This document shows, piece by piece, positions 27,010-37,386 of a stretch of 64,000 nt of DNA. Made by a program: the position numbers and the translations under genes. Position 1 is the first letter of the stretch. Each line of letters starts with the position of its first letter. The DNA comes from Anabaena lutea FACHB-196 (lineage in GTDB: Bacteria > Cyanobacteriota > Cyanobacteriia > Cyanobacteriales > Nostocaceae), in assembly GCF_014698305.1 (NCBI RefSeq), contig NZ_JACJST010000022.1, forward strand, positions 41,939 to 105,938, read 5' to 3'. The notes beneath the pieces were generated by a model. It was given only the letters and a program-made list of their open reading frames with translations, had not been told where the DNA came from and ran no database searches.

Positions 27010-27240
27010 CTATTTCAGAGGTTTACGAGAAACAGGGTAAGTTTCTGGCAAAGGATGGGTCAAAAATGCATATCCTTCAACCACCACCATTCTGCCGATT
27101 AAGTGTTCTTGGATGATCCGCTCGTCGGACTTCCGGTTTCGTTTGGCTATACCAGACCCCATCTGGGTAAACTACCATTATCTGCCTAGAACAACAAACA
27201 CGCAAGCAGTTGGATTTAGTTCTGAAGATGCAAATGGGAT
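27010..27240 (-). pseudogene. Decayed (2Fe-2S) ferredoxin-like gene, C-terminal part
   Basis: Frame one gives SNCLRVCCSRQIMVVYPDG then VWYSQTKPEV; a second frame, one base off, continues ERIIQEHLIGRMVVVEGYAF then LTHPLPETYPVSRKPLK and stops at 27010. Removing one base near 27118 would join them into a sequence like the C-terminal half of a thioredoxin-like 2Fe-2S ferredoxin (VYPDGVWY, then IIQEHLIGG, then THPLP). No good N-terminal half was found. The assignment is from memory of the family. Confidence 0.4.
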
Positions 27241-27613
27241 GACGAAGAAAGCATTTGGTTGAGAGGTGGCTCCTTGAGTGGCTCTTGCAAGCATTTCCCG
27301 GATTCCAGACTAGCTTGTTTTAACCAGGAGTGAGCAACCATCTGCTCAGAAAAAACAGAAAGCTGTTTGGTGAATATTTGCCAGTTCTAGATTGTCCAAA
27401 CAATGACTTGAGGTTTTAAGTTCCACAGTTTTAGTAGTTTTGGGGATTGGACGGCAATGTTACTCATTAAGCGGCTCCCTGATTACAGTTCTATAACAAT
27501 TTGCCAGCTTTGCAAATAAAGTTGTCCATATAAAAATATTCATTACCTACGCAACAAAACCTGACAACTATACTAATTAAGTATAAATACTTAAGTACAG
27601 ATGCGGTTTCTTA

Positions 27614-27629
27614 GTTCGGGAACCCGTAC
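27614..27629 (+). promoter_or_regulatory. K-box of groESL (GTTCGG-NNAN-CCNNAC)
   Basis: GTTCGGGAACCCGTAC matches the published K-box consensus of cyanobacterial groE promoters exactly. It lies 86 bases before groES ATG and 40 bases before CIRCE. The K-box is linked to light-responsive groE expression. Confidence 0.75.
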
Positions 27630-27668
27630 ACCTGGAATTATTGCCATTAGACGCTGCACTTCGGTAAA

Positions 27669-27695
27669 TTAGCACTCAGGAGTCGAGAGTGCTAA
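27669..27695 (+). promoter_or_regulatory. CIRCE operator (HrcA binding site)
   Basis: TTAGCACTC-N9-GAGTGCTAA is an exact match to CIRCE, the HrcA repressor site, 20 bases before the groES ATG. It predicts heat induction by loss of HrcA binding. Confidence 0.95.
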
Positions 27696-27714
27696 CAAGG
27701 CAAGAAAAATTTTT

Positions 27715-28026
27715 ATGGCAGCTGTATCTCTAAGCGTTTCTACAGTTCAACCTTTGGGCGATCGCGTTTTCGTAAAAGTGACCGCCGCTGAAGAAAAGAC
27801 CGCAGGTGGTCTGTATTTGCCAGACACCGCTAAGGAAAAGCCCCAGGTAGGGGAAGTAGTAGCCCTTGGTCCTGGCAAGCGTAATGACGACGGTAATCGT
27901 CAAGAAATGGAAATTAAAATCGGCGATAAGGTGCTGTACTCCAAGTATGCAGGCACTGACATCAAGCTCGGTACTGAAGAATATGTACTGCTTTCTGAGA
28001 AGGATATTCTAGCAGTCGTGATCTAA
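27715..28026 (+). CDS. groES: Co-chaperonin GroES
   Basis: 103 residues. [20 protein letters not shown] and then [14 protein letters not shown] include the mobile loop that binds GroEL; the end is [15 protein letters not shown]. It forms the heptameric lid over the GroEL cavity. First gene of a groESL operon with K-box and CIRCE upstream; groEL follows after 128 bases that contain short intergenic repeats. Confidence 0.98.
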   Translation: MAAVSLSVSTVQPLGDRVFVKVTAAEEKTAGGLYLPDTAKEKPQVGEVVALGPGKRNDDGNRQEMEIKIGDKVLYSKYAGTDIKLGTEEYVLLSEKDILAVVI

Positions 28027-28148
28027 AAGGGTGATGAGGGGTATGAGGTATGTAGGGACTGGAAAAAGTTTTCCCCTATGACCAATTACCAATCCCCAAT
28101 CCCCAAATTCAAGACAAATTTTAAGTTATTACCTTTACCTGGATTTAG

Positions 28149-29792
<1,644 letters not shown>

Positions 29793-29819
29793 AATCTTTT
29801 CCTAGTTAGTTTAAATAAT

Positions 29820-29852
29820 GGCCGCTTCCGCAAGGGGGCGGCTGTTTTTTTG
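29820..29852 (+). terminator. Rho-independent terminator of groESL
   Basis: GCCGCTTCC and GGGGGCGGC pair (minor mismatches) around a GCAA loop, followed by seven T residues. It lies about 28 bases after the groEL stop. Confidence 0.9.
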
Positions 29853-29957
29853 TGTCCAAATCTGAGTGTTTTCTACGAGCAAATAATGAATTAATAATTT
29901 TAAGGAAATGCTATTTAATAATATACTGATATAGCTTAAACGCTAAGTTTCCTAAGT

Positions 29958-30398
29958 ATGGAAGATTACCAAGCTGCTTTTATGCAGCGTCACCTTGATA
30001 CTGAAATACTATGTAGAAAGGAATCGGAAAGAAGAGTAGCTGCTATGCACTTGGGAGGTATAACCATTGAGTGTTTATTAAAAGCCATGATTTTTGCTAC
30101 CTTACCAAAAGGCGCAACTCAGGAATGGAAGACTGATACCAATGATCCTGGACATACTATTACTAATCCAAAACATAGCTATATAGAGGCATTAAAACGG
30201 CATAATAGACTCAGATCCAGAATTGATAATTTTCCCGAAGTGCGAAAATGGCTGGATGAAGTAGAAAATCCAAATAGCCAAAATTTTATAGATATGCGTT
30301 ATTCTGGCCTTGAGCCTGATGATGAAAGTTACAAACGCTGGTTAAAAGCCTATCAAAGTCTCAAAGGGTGGTTACAGAAGCAAGCTACTCAACTTTAA
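29958..30398 (+). CDS. HEPN-domain-like protein (first gene of ATPase module)
   Basis: 146 residues, helical. The segment RRVAAMHLGGITIECLLKAM near 26-45 resembles the HEPN signature (small residues, then Gly, then E-LKA), and RVAAMH fits the Rx4H RNase motif, though its position is early. A second helix bundle ends DMRYSGLEPDDESYKRW. HEPN proteins are often RNases in defence and toxin systems. It ends 11 bases before the ATPase gene, so the two form an operon. HEPN membership is my inference; a structure prediction would settle it. Confidence 0.6.
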   Translation: MEDYQAAFMQRHLDTEILCRKESERRVAAMHLGGITIECLLKAMIFATLPKGATQEWKTDTNDPGHTITNPKHSYIEALKRHNRLRSRIDNFPEVRKWLDEVENPNSQNFIDMRYSGLEPDDESYKRWLKAYQSLKGWLQKQATQL

Positions 30399-30409
30399 AG
30401 AGGTGTCAA

Positions 30410-33115
30410 ATGCAGGATAATTGGCAGGTTTTGCTAAAGCAGGAAATTGCAAACCAGTATGTGCATAATTCGCAAGAATGGATTGATTTAAATATTTCTA
30501 CATCAGGTTTAATAAATCTAACGATTGTGAGTAATGCCTTGGTCAATTTATCCATTCCCCAGCGTAAAGAACAAATTTATAACTTACTTAAATCACAAGT
30601 TCCTCATTTATCTCCTGGCTTTATTTCCTTATATACGCTTCAAGAAGCGAAATCACTTAATCTTTCACCACCACAGGTTTTTGATCCAGCATCAATACAA
30701 ACCTGGCAAGATTTAGCAATTCAAGCTGCAAACCCACAAAATCAATCAACAGCACCTCAGCGCGAACTCAGTCTACCCAGAACAGTGACATTTTATTCCT
30801 TTAAAGGAGGAGTAGGACGTACTACAGCATTAACTCATGTTGCTTGGATTTTAGCAATGCGGGGACGTAAAGTTGTAGCTGTAGATTTAGATTTAGAAGC
30901 ACCGGGATTGAGTACAGCATTTAACCTGAAACCACAACCAAAGTATGGAATTGTTGATTATTTTTATGAACGTTCTTACTTACCGGAAGAAATAAATCCA
31001 AAGATTTCAATTGCCGAAATATTTGGTGAAGTGAGAATACCTAATGCTACAGGAAGATTATTTGTTGTTCCTGCTGGTTCTCTAAATCTTGATTATGTTT
31101 CTAAGGTTGATGATCTCCATGCTACTACTGTTATTGATGGAGATCAAAGTCTTTGGTCTGTTTTTAAACGTGAAATCTACGAACAATTAAAACCTGATAT
31201 TCTCTTAATTGATTCAAGAACTGGAATTAATCAATGGGGAGCTTTATCATTAATCCAAGCTGCTGATGAAGCAATTATTTTTCTTTTTCCTAATGAACAA
31301 AACAAACAGGGAATAGAACTGCTACTACAATCACTTCAAGGGCTAAAAGATTTATCTATTAATTTTGTTTTTTCTCCCGTACCTGATACTACTAAAATTG
31401 GGTTATCTAAAGTAAAACAAATTTGGGAATCATTGCTAAACAGAATAAAGAGGGCAACAAATGATAAGTATGAAACAGATGAAGATGAATCAGATTTAGA
31501 TAATGCCCAAAATTCAATAGAAGAACTTTTAGTAATTCCTTACCTTTTGCCAGTTGCGTTAGCTGACAGCTATCCTGTACAAGGAACACAAGATTATTAC
31601 ACAAAAATTGCTAACTTGATTGATGAAAAAGCTGATGAAATAAAACGTAGCAATATTTTAAATACTAATACTATAGATGAGCGATGGAATATTATTGAAA
31701 GTTTGCAATTTCCTGAAGTAGATGCTGATGCTGCGGATCAGAAACAAGATTTGAGTTTGTTATTTCAGCGCACCACTGATTTTGAAAAATTTTTAGACAA
31801 TACAACCTGCCTAATTAGAGGACGAAAAGGAACAGGTAAAACTGCGCTGTATTTGCTTTTTCTAAAACACAAAAGTGTTGCTCAAAAATTAGCACACGGA
31901 CGGTTGGATAATACTATATTTTTGTCGGCACATGGTAGATTTAAGGATAGTCGCCCATCTCGTGATGAATTCCAATTTATCCATCAAAATTTGCAGCCAA
32001 AAAATGGCACATGGGAAGCTTTCTGGAGAGCTTATTTACTGCTTAGATGTCATCAAGAAAATTTATTTCAGTTCCCGAAAGGTAAAAAAGGTGAAAAATT
32101 TATTGAATTGAAACGAATTATCAATAATTTACCTAGAGAAACATGGCAGTCTGAATGTACTCAAGCTTTGTTAGAATTATCTACTAATTCTGAACTACGT
32201 CTCATAATCAAAGATGCCATCAACATTCTTCTTAATGAAGAAGCTAAAAATAATTCTCAAAAACTGTGGTTTCTTTACGATGATTTAGATGAAGATTTTC
32301 CTGAAACAGGAGGAGTGAGGCAACAAGCACTAACTGGCTTATTTCAATTAGTTCAATCTTGTGATGCAAATAGATTAACAGAAATTAGGTTTAAAATTTT
32401 CTTGAGAGAAGATATATGGAATCGTTTAAGTTTTGACAATAAAAGTCATTTTACTGGACGAGATATTATCTTACAATGGGCTAAGATTGATTTTTTACGA
32501 TTAGCACTTCGTCAAGCGATACAATCTGACCCTTTCAAAAATTTAGTTGACCGAGTTGCTCCTATTCCTATTGAAAGTATTGATCAAGCTAGTGAAGAGG
32601 CGATTGATAAAGCATTAGAATTACTTTGGGGAAGTCGTCGCCGAGGCGGAAATAGAGCTAAAAATGTATCTCGATGGGTTTATGAACGATTAACAGATTC
32701 AAGTGGTACTACTTTTCCTAGAAGTTTAAGTATATTACTCAAAGGAGCAAAAGAACAAGAACTAACCTATAAAGGGAAATCATCAATCAAACTTCGTACA
32801 GACCGCCTACTTCAAGGAAATTCTCTGGAATTTGGATTGAAAAAAGCATCAGAAAAACGCTGCGAAGAAATTAAAGAGGAATATCCTGATTTAATTAAAT
32901 TTTTTGATTCTCTCAAAAATGTATCAGCTTTCTTGGAAAAAGAACCATTACAAAGAATATGGCAAGACTCAGCAAATGATATAGCAGACTTTGAAGAGTT
33001 CGCTTCTTTTTTAAGTGAGATTGGTATTATTGAATGGCGCGGAAAAGAGCAACGCTATAAGGTTGCTGATATCTATGCATATGGTTTTGGAATGGATCGT
33101 AGAGGTGGAGTATAA
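30410..33115 (+). CDS. Double P-loop ATPase: KGGVGR-variant ParA-like plus STAND/AAA-like domain
   Basis: 901 residues. 1-120: unknown helical N-terminus. 125-330: SIMIBI/ParA-MinD-like domain with the variant Walker A FKGGVGRTT at 131-139, VDLDLEAPGLS at 158-168 and DILLIDSRTG at 263-272. About 455-640: second ATPase with Walker A GRKGTGKT at 471-478 and Walker B LWFLYDDLDED at 619-629, like Sll1717-type P-loop proteins. 640-901: helical C-terminus with a wHTH-like end. ATG 30410 has AAGAGG upstream; an in-frame GTG at 30368 would overlap the first gene. Possible defence or signalling ATPase; function unknown. Confidence 0.8.
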   Translation: MQDNWQVLLKQEIANQYVHNSQEWIDLNISTSGLINLTIVSNALVNLSIPQRKEQIYNLLKSQVPHLSPGFISLYTLQEAKSLNLSPPQVFDPASIQTWQDLAIQAANPQNQSTAPQRELSLPRTVTFYSFKGGVGRTTALTHVAWILAMRGRKVVAVDLDLEAPGLSTAFNLKPQPKYGIVDYFYERSYLPEEINPKISIAEIFGEVRIPNATGRLFVVPAGSLNLDYVSKVDDLHATTVIDGDQSLWSVFKREIYEQLKPDILLIDSRTGINQWGALSLIQAADEAIIFLFPNEQNKQGIELLLQSLQGLKDLSINFVFSPVPDTTKIGLSKVKQIWESLLNRIKRATNDKYETDEDESDLDNAQNSIEELLVIPYLLPVALADSYPVQGTQDYYTKIANLIDEKADEIKRSNILNTNTIDERWNIIESLQFPEVDADAADQKQDLSLLFQRTTDFEKFLDNTTCLIRGRKGTGKTALYLLFLKHKSVAQKLAHGRLDNTIFLSAHGRFKDSRPSRDEFQFIHQNLQPKNGTWEAFWRAYLLLRCHQENLFQFPKGKKGEKFIELKRIINNLPRETWQSECTQALLELSTNSELRLIIKDAINILLNEEAKNNSQKLWFLYDDLDEDFPETGGVRQQALTGLFQLVQSCDANRLTEIRFKIFLREDIWNRLSFDNKSHFTGRDIILQWAKIDFLRLALRQAIQSDPFKNLVDRVAPIPIESIDQASEEAIDKALELLWGSRRRGGNRAKNVSRWVYERLTDSSGTTFPRSLSILLKGAKEQELTYKGKSSIKLRTDRLLQGNSLEFGLKKASEKRCEEIKEEYPDLIKFFDSLKNVSAFLEKEPLQRIWQDSANDIADFEEFASFLSEIGIIEWRGKEQRYKVADIYAYGFGMDRRGGV

Positions 33116-33135
33116 GAATATTTTTAACTTTATAT

Positions 33136-33429
33136 TGCTGGTTGTATAGAAGTTCTTGCAGGTTTGCGGTTTGAAAAAGATTTGGTTCGTCAATTTCTCC
33201 AGGAGGATATTATGAAAGAGTCAGTAATTTATCAAGATATCGTTCAAAAAGAAGCATTGAAAATGATTAGTCGTCAGATAAAAAACGTTTTGGTGATGTT
33301 AAGGATTCATTAATAACATAAATTAGAGATTTATCTGCTGACGATTTAGAAGATTTGGGAGAAGCATTATTTGATTTTTCGGAAGTTACTGATTTGGTAA
33401 CTTGGTTAAACACAAAAGTGAGCAATTAA
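33136..33429 (+). pseudogene. Rpn/DUF4351 nuclease remnant
   Basis: Frame one reads VLAGLRFEKDLVRQFLQED, then IMKESVIYQDIVQKEALKM and ISRQIK, then shifts at a run of six A (33275-33280) to RFGDVKDSLIT, stop, IRDLSADDLEDLGEALFDF and SEVTDLVTWL. Together these are the end of a DUF4351-containing PD-(D/E)XK protein with one frameshift and one in-frame TAA. The N-terminal nuclease half is missing. The rest of the 33116-33545 gap shows no other coding signal. Confidence 0.7.
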
Positions 33430-33545
33430 TAAAGTTTTGGCAATAGTATTTTTTAGAGACGTTATATACCACGTTTCTACAGATTTAATAATATTTGTAT
33501 TTTGAATGATAAAGTTAAAATCAGGCAAACTTTATCCATTTATCA

Positions 33546-34385
33546 ATGATTGTTAACAGTCCAATAGATAAAAATTGGCATGGAAAACTTAACTTAGTCT
33601 ATGCTAATCACCAAGATTCTACGCAGTTAATTTATAACCACCAGCAAGCGCCATTTAAAGTACAACGCCCCTTTTACCCAGAAGGACAAGAAGTTTGCCA
33701 TAGCGTTATTTTACACACGGCTGGGGGCATTGTGGGGGGCGATCGCTTATCTTCCGAAATTCACCTCGAAAAAAATTCCCAAACATTAATCACCACAGCC
33801 GCTGCTGGTAAGGTATATCGCAGTAACGGCTTACCCGCAAAACAAACCGTAAATATCCAAATTGATGCTAATGCTTGTTTAGAATATTTACCGCAAGAAA
33901 CGATTTTATTCAACGGTGCTGTTTATCGCCAAGATTTAAAAGTAAATTTAGATACCAATTCTAGCTTTATTGGCTGGGAAATTACACGGTTGGGAAGGAG
34001 TGCGAGGGGAGAAAAGTTTTTAGAAGGAGAAATGCGATCGCACACCGAAATCTGGCAAAATGGTATTCCATTGTGGATTGATAAACAAATCATACCCGGT
34101 AGCGAAGAAGTATTTCACAGTCCCCACGGGTTAGCGGGAAACCCCATTGTTGGTACTCTAGTTTGGGCAGGAAGTCCCATTCCCGGAGAAATCATTGACA
34201 AAGCCCGTTCTTTAATCATTCACAACTCTGGGGCTGGAGTAACTCGCTTACCACATGGATTTTTGTGTCGATATCGTGGTAATTCTACATCTGAAGTCAG
34301 AAATTGGTTTACAAATATTTGGCAAATTTTACGAGTATCTTTGTTAAATCGTGGTAATTGTATTCCCAGAGTCTGGCAAATATAA
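33546..34385 (+). CDS. ureD: Urease accessory protein UreD
   Basis: 279 residues, with VCHSVILHTAGGIVGGDRLS near residue 55-75, typical of UreD/UreH, then TTAAAGKVYRSNG and QETILFNGA. UreD binds apo-urease and, with UreF and UreG, delivers nickel to the active site. ureA follows 35 bases downstream. ureE, ureF and ureG are not in this window. Confidence 0.95.
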   Translation: MIVNSPIDKNWHGKLNLVYANHQDSTQLIYNHQQAPFKVQRPFYPEGQEVCHSVILHTAGGIVGGDRLSSEIHLEKNSQTLITTAAAGKVYRSNGLPAKQTVNIQIDANACLEYLPQETILFNGAVYRQDLKVNLDTNSSFIGWEITRLGRSARGEKFLEGEMRSHTEIWQNGIPLWIDKQIIPGSEEVFHSPHGLAGNPIVGTLVWAGSPIPGEIIDKARSLIIHNSGAGVTRLPHGFLCRYRGNSTSEVRNWFTNIWQILRVSLLNRGNCIPRVWQI

Positions 34386-34420
34386 ACTAACCACTCCAGG
34401 CAGAGAGGACAGAGAGAAGA

Positions 34421-34723
34421 ATGCAGCTTACACCCCAGGAAAAAGATAAGTTATTAATTTTCACGGCTGCTTTAGTAGCGGAAAGAAGAAAAAATAGAGG
34501 TTTGAAACTGAATTATCCCGAAGCAGTTGCTTTTATTTCTGCTGCTATTTTGGAAGGTGCAAGAGATGGTAAAACTGTTGCAGATTTGATGAGTTATGGA
34601 ACAACTTTATTAACTCGTGATGATGTCATGGAAGGTATTCCAGAAATGATTCATGATGTGCAGGTAGAAGCCACTTTTCCTGATGGGACAAAGTTAGTTA
34701 CTGTACATAATCCTATTCGTTAA
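34421..34723 (+). CDS. ureA: Urease subunit gamma
   Basis: 100 residues, starting [20 protein letters not shown] and containing [15 protein letters not shown] and [20 protein letters not shown]. Normal length. It assembles with UreB and UreC. In most bacteria ureB follows directly; here the next plus-strand gene, ureB, begins about 2.2 kb downstream beyond three minus-strand genes. Confidence 0.97.
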   Translation: MQLTPQEKDKLLIFTAALVAERRKNRGLKLNYPEAVAFISAAILEGARDGKTVADLMSYGTTLLTRDDVMEGIPEMIHDVQVEATFPDGTKLVTVHNPIR

Positions 34724-34814
34724 TTAAAACCCATGAAGATAGGAGAATGAGAAGATATAGCATTTCCTAGTCTAATGAAGTACAAAATTATCTGCGTCCA
34801 TCTGCGTTCATCTG

Positions 34815-34915
34815 TCTTGAAAAGTTGAGCCACTTGCTTGCGGGGGTTCCCCCCGTTGTGCAAAGTGGCGTTCCTACGCCGGGAAACCCGGCTACGAGGA
34901 ACTTTTCGCTGCGTT
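34815..34915. repeat. Dispersed G/C-rich repeat (CCACTTGC...GGGTTCCCCCC type)
   Basis: Contains GGGGGTTCCCCCC and CGCCGGGAAACCCGGC palindromes near GAGCCACTTGC / GCAAAGTGGCG. This is a known style of intergenic cyanobacterial repeat and lies at the left border of the segment that splits the urease genes. Confidence 0.5.
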
Positions 34916-34970
34916 TAATTATTACTGCTTGTACCTCACTTGAGTGGGAATTGCTATAAAGACTTTTTTG

Positions 34971-35603
34971 CTATGGGTTTGAATTCGTTGTAGTACCAGC
35001 ATCTGAATTCGCCTTAGGCGTATTAGGATATGTCTGCGTGTTAGAACTCGACTTATCTGGGGTAGAAGTCGATGTTGGAGTCTTGGTGGATGATTCAGCA
35101 GGAGCTACGTTAATCGTCGTGTTCTGTTGAGCGGGAGCAGGCTGTGGATTATTAGGGGCAATCACCTTAACATCTGTCTTCTCTTGTTTAGGTACTTGCG
35201 GCTGGGGAACGTCAACTTTAACGTTGACATTAGGCGCTCTTTGTTGAGCAGGAGTAGGAACATCTGCTGGTACAGGAACACGCTCAACAGTATTCGTCTT
35301 TTCGATGATAGTTGTCTGTTTAGCTGGCTGTTGAGCGGGTGCAGGAGCAGGTGTAACAATTACTGAGTTGGTAGTTGGCCGCCCCCAAAAGTAGTAAGCA
35401 AGTCCACCCATTGTCAGCAAAGCAGTAATACCCATCCCAATTATGAAGCCACTAGCGGTATTATTTTGATCGCGTGCTTCTAGGGCTTCGTTCTTAAGGT
35501 TTGTTCCAGAGACACGACCATCAGAGTAACCGTGATCATAAGACCTAGATTGCTCATTTCTGAGATGATTTTCACGATTATTAGGATTGTTTAAATTAGT
35601 CAT
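34971..35603 (-). CDS. Single-span membrane protein with Pro/Gln/Thr-rich tail
   Basis: 210 residues. Residues 1-48 are hydrophilic (many Asn, Arg, Asp); FIIGMGITALLTMGGLAYYFW at about 53-73 is one membrane span; residues 75-210 are a low-complexity Pro, Gln, Thr, Asn stretch with repeats of PAPAQQ. No domain is recognised. It is transcribed in the same direction as two CsbD-type stress genes and may belong to the same stress-related group. Confidence 0.7.
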   Translation of the reverse strand: MTNLNNPNNRENHLRNEQSRSYDHGYSDGRVSGTNLKNEALEARDQNNTASGFIIGMGITALLTMGGLAYYFWGRPTTNSVIVTPAPAPAQQPAKQTTIIEKTNTVERVPVPADVPTPAQQRAPNVNVKVDVPQPQVPKQEKTDVKVIAPNNPQPAPAQQNTTINVAPAESSTKTPTSTSTPDKSSSNTQTYPNTPKANSDAGTTTNSNP

Positions 35604-35735
35604 AGTTAGTACCAGAAATGATTAGTGGAATTAGGACACAAACAAATTTATAAAGTCTGCCTCTGTTCAGTCAAATTTAGCGATGACTGAACGGCTTTTG
35701 AATTTCGCTGATGTAAACCTGAAATTTTCTCTGCC

Positions 35736-36227
35736 TTAATTGAGGAAATCTTGAACCTTGGCCTTCACATCTTCTATGGTGTTACGAACTTGGCTTTCGG
35801 CTTGTTTAGATTTTCCAGCAGCTTCGTCTTTCAGATCACCTGTAACATTGCCGGCTGCTTCTTGAGTTTTGCCTTCAATATTCTTAGAGACTGCCTTTGC
35901 TCTTCCTGAAAAACTAACAGTGCTTTTCACATCTTCTACAGTGTTACGAACTTGGCTTTCTGCCTGTTTAGCTTTACCAACAACTTGGTCTTTGGGGTCG
36001 CCTGTAACATTACCGAAAGCTTCTTGAGCTTTGCCGTCAATATTCTTAGATACTGCCTTTGCTCTATCAATCGTTGCTATTTGAATATGGGGTTGACCGC
36101 TTATATCAGTCAGTGAAGTTGCCGCCCAACTATCTCCAGAAGGTAAACCCAATCCTATGGAAGTTGAGACTAATAAAACTAGGCTAATAGTGAGCAATTA
36201 TTTCCGAACTTGTTGAAGTAAAACCAT
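35736..36227 (-). pseudogene. Exported tandem CsbD-like protein with a stop at codon 10
   Basis: From ATG 36227 (GGAG seven bases upstream) the frame reads MVLLQQVRK, TAA, then LLTISLVLLVSTSIGLGLPS and onward to 35736. The stop cuts the basic start from the hydrophobic core of a signal peptide. TTG at 36197, next to the stop, could restart translation and give 153 residues. The mature part holds two copies of the CsbD-like repeat (AKAVSKNIDGKAQEAFGNVT and AKAVSKNIEGKTQEAAGNVT). CsbD proteins are general stress proteins of unknown mechanism. Confidence 0.6.
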
Positions 36228-36343
36228 TATAAACTCCAAAATTTTTCTTATTAAGGCATTGATTTGACTATTAACTAAAAGCGTGAAACTAGAAAGTATA
36301 GATAGTTTGATGGCTAGTTATACTTTCTAGAAGAATGACACTC

Positions 36344-36526
36344 TTAGTCAATAATTTTTTTGACTTGATCTTTCACATTTTCAACAACGTGAATACTGCT
36401 TGCTTCGACTTGTTTTGCCTGACCTTCAGCTTGAGCTTGAGGATCTCCCGTAATATTGCCTAAAGCTTCTTGAACTTTGCCTTCAATATTTTTGGCAGTT
36501 GCTTCAACCCGTTTTTCTAAGCTCAT
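36344..36526 (-). CDS. CsbD family stress protein
   Basis: 60 residues from ATG 36526 (MSLEKRVEATAKNIEGKVQE), with LGNITGDPQAQAEGQAKQVE; GNITGDP is the CsbD hallmark. In Bacillus csbD is under general-stress sigma-B control; the molecular role is unknown. It lies in the segment between ureA and ureB, on the opposite strand, next to a second CsbD-type gene. Confidence 0.88.
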   Translation of the reverse strand: MSLEKRVEATAKNIEGKVQEALGNITGDPQAQAEGQAKQVEASSIHVVENVKDQVKKIID

Positions 36527-36532
36527 AATCAT

Positions 36533-36961
36533 CTCCGTATCAATTTTTGAGATTAAATGAATTTAAAATCACATTACCGCTGTGGACGATGAGAATATCG
36601 CCACTCTTCACCTCTAATCCAAAACCGGACTTGAGAGTTTCCCACATCACAGGAATTACACGGTGCAGCGGATTATTAGAGGTGACTTAACAAATTACTT
36701 TGTTTCAGTACTGGGTGATTATTTTTGTAATTTAACACCAAGAATCAGTTTATTTTTATACCTAAAGACATAATTAAATTCTTATACCTAAAGACATAAT
36801 TAAGCTGCATAGCAGCTAGATTGTATAATGTAAAGGAACTATAAATGCTTGCATACACCTCGGCGAGTTCTAGATATGAAGATATTGCAGAACATTTGTT
36901 CTCAAGCCTTCAAACCATTTGTCTAATTTTGAGAAAAGCTGTAAATCAGGAAAACCAAATT
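36533..36961. other. 429-base gap: coding-like fragment and ureB leader
   Basis: A minus-strand frame at 36540-36686 reads NNPLHRVIPVMWETLKSGFG, then LEVKSGDILIVHSGNV: coding-like, but with no start codon except an internal ATG, and not recognised. A direct repeat CTTATACCTAAAGACATAATTAA-like (about 36757-36803) follows. The ureB frame is open from ATG 36845. Confidence 0.4.
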
Positions 36962-37267
36962 ATGATTCCCGGAGAAATTATTACCCCAATAGGTGAAATA
37001 GAATTAAACGTAAATCGTCCCACTACTAAATTAGTAATAGCAAATACAGGAGATCGCCCAATTCAAATAGGTTCACATTTCCATTTTTACGAAGTCAACA
37101 CCGCCTTACATTTTGACAGAGAAAAAGCGCGAGGAATGCGATTAGATATCCCTGCCGGCACAGCCGTGAGATTTGAACCAGGAGACGAAAAAGAAATAAC
37201 ATTAATCCCCCTCGTTGGTACACACCAAATATACGGCTTCAACAACAAAATCAACGGCAACCTCTAA
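36962..37267 (+). CDS. ureB: Urease subunit beta
   Basis: 101 residues from ATG 36962: [20 protein letters not shown], the usual UreB start, then [19 protein letters not shown] near residue 36 and [19 protein letters not shown]. The frame is open upstream to ATG 36845 (AAAGGA before it), which would add 39 unusual residues ([20 protein letters not shown] and on); I consider this an accident of the rearranged upstream region. ureC follows after 119 bases carrying a short direct repeat. Confidence 0.95.
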   Translation: MIPGEIITPIGEIELNVNRPTTKLVIANTGDRPIQIGSHFHFYEVNTALHFDREKARGMRLDIPAGTAVRFEPGDEKEITLIPLVGTHQIYGFNNKINGNL

Positions 37268-37386
37268 AAAACCCTCAGCGAACCTCCGCGCTAACCTCAG
37301 CGTCCCTCTGCGTTAAAAAAAGGATAAAATATATCCTACAAAACGAACCTCTAAAAAAACCCTCTGCGTTAAAAAAAGGATAAAAA

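Noticed and set aside
27178..27294. 38-codon minus-strand frame upstream of groES (MLARATQGATSQPNAFFVIP)
   Set aside because: Too short and without a ribosome site; overlaps the ferredoxin-like remnant in another frame.
30368..30409. GTG start for the double ATPase
   Set aside because: It would overlap the preceding gene by 31 bases; ATG 30410 has a good ribosome site.
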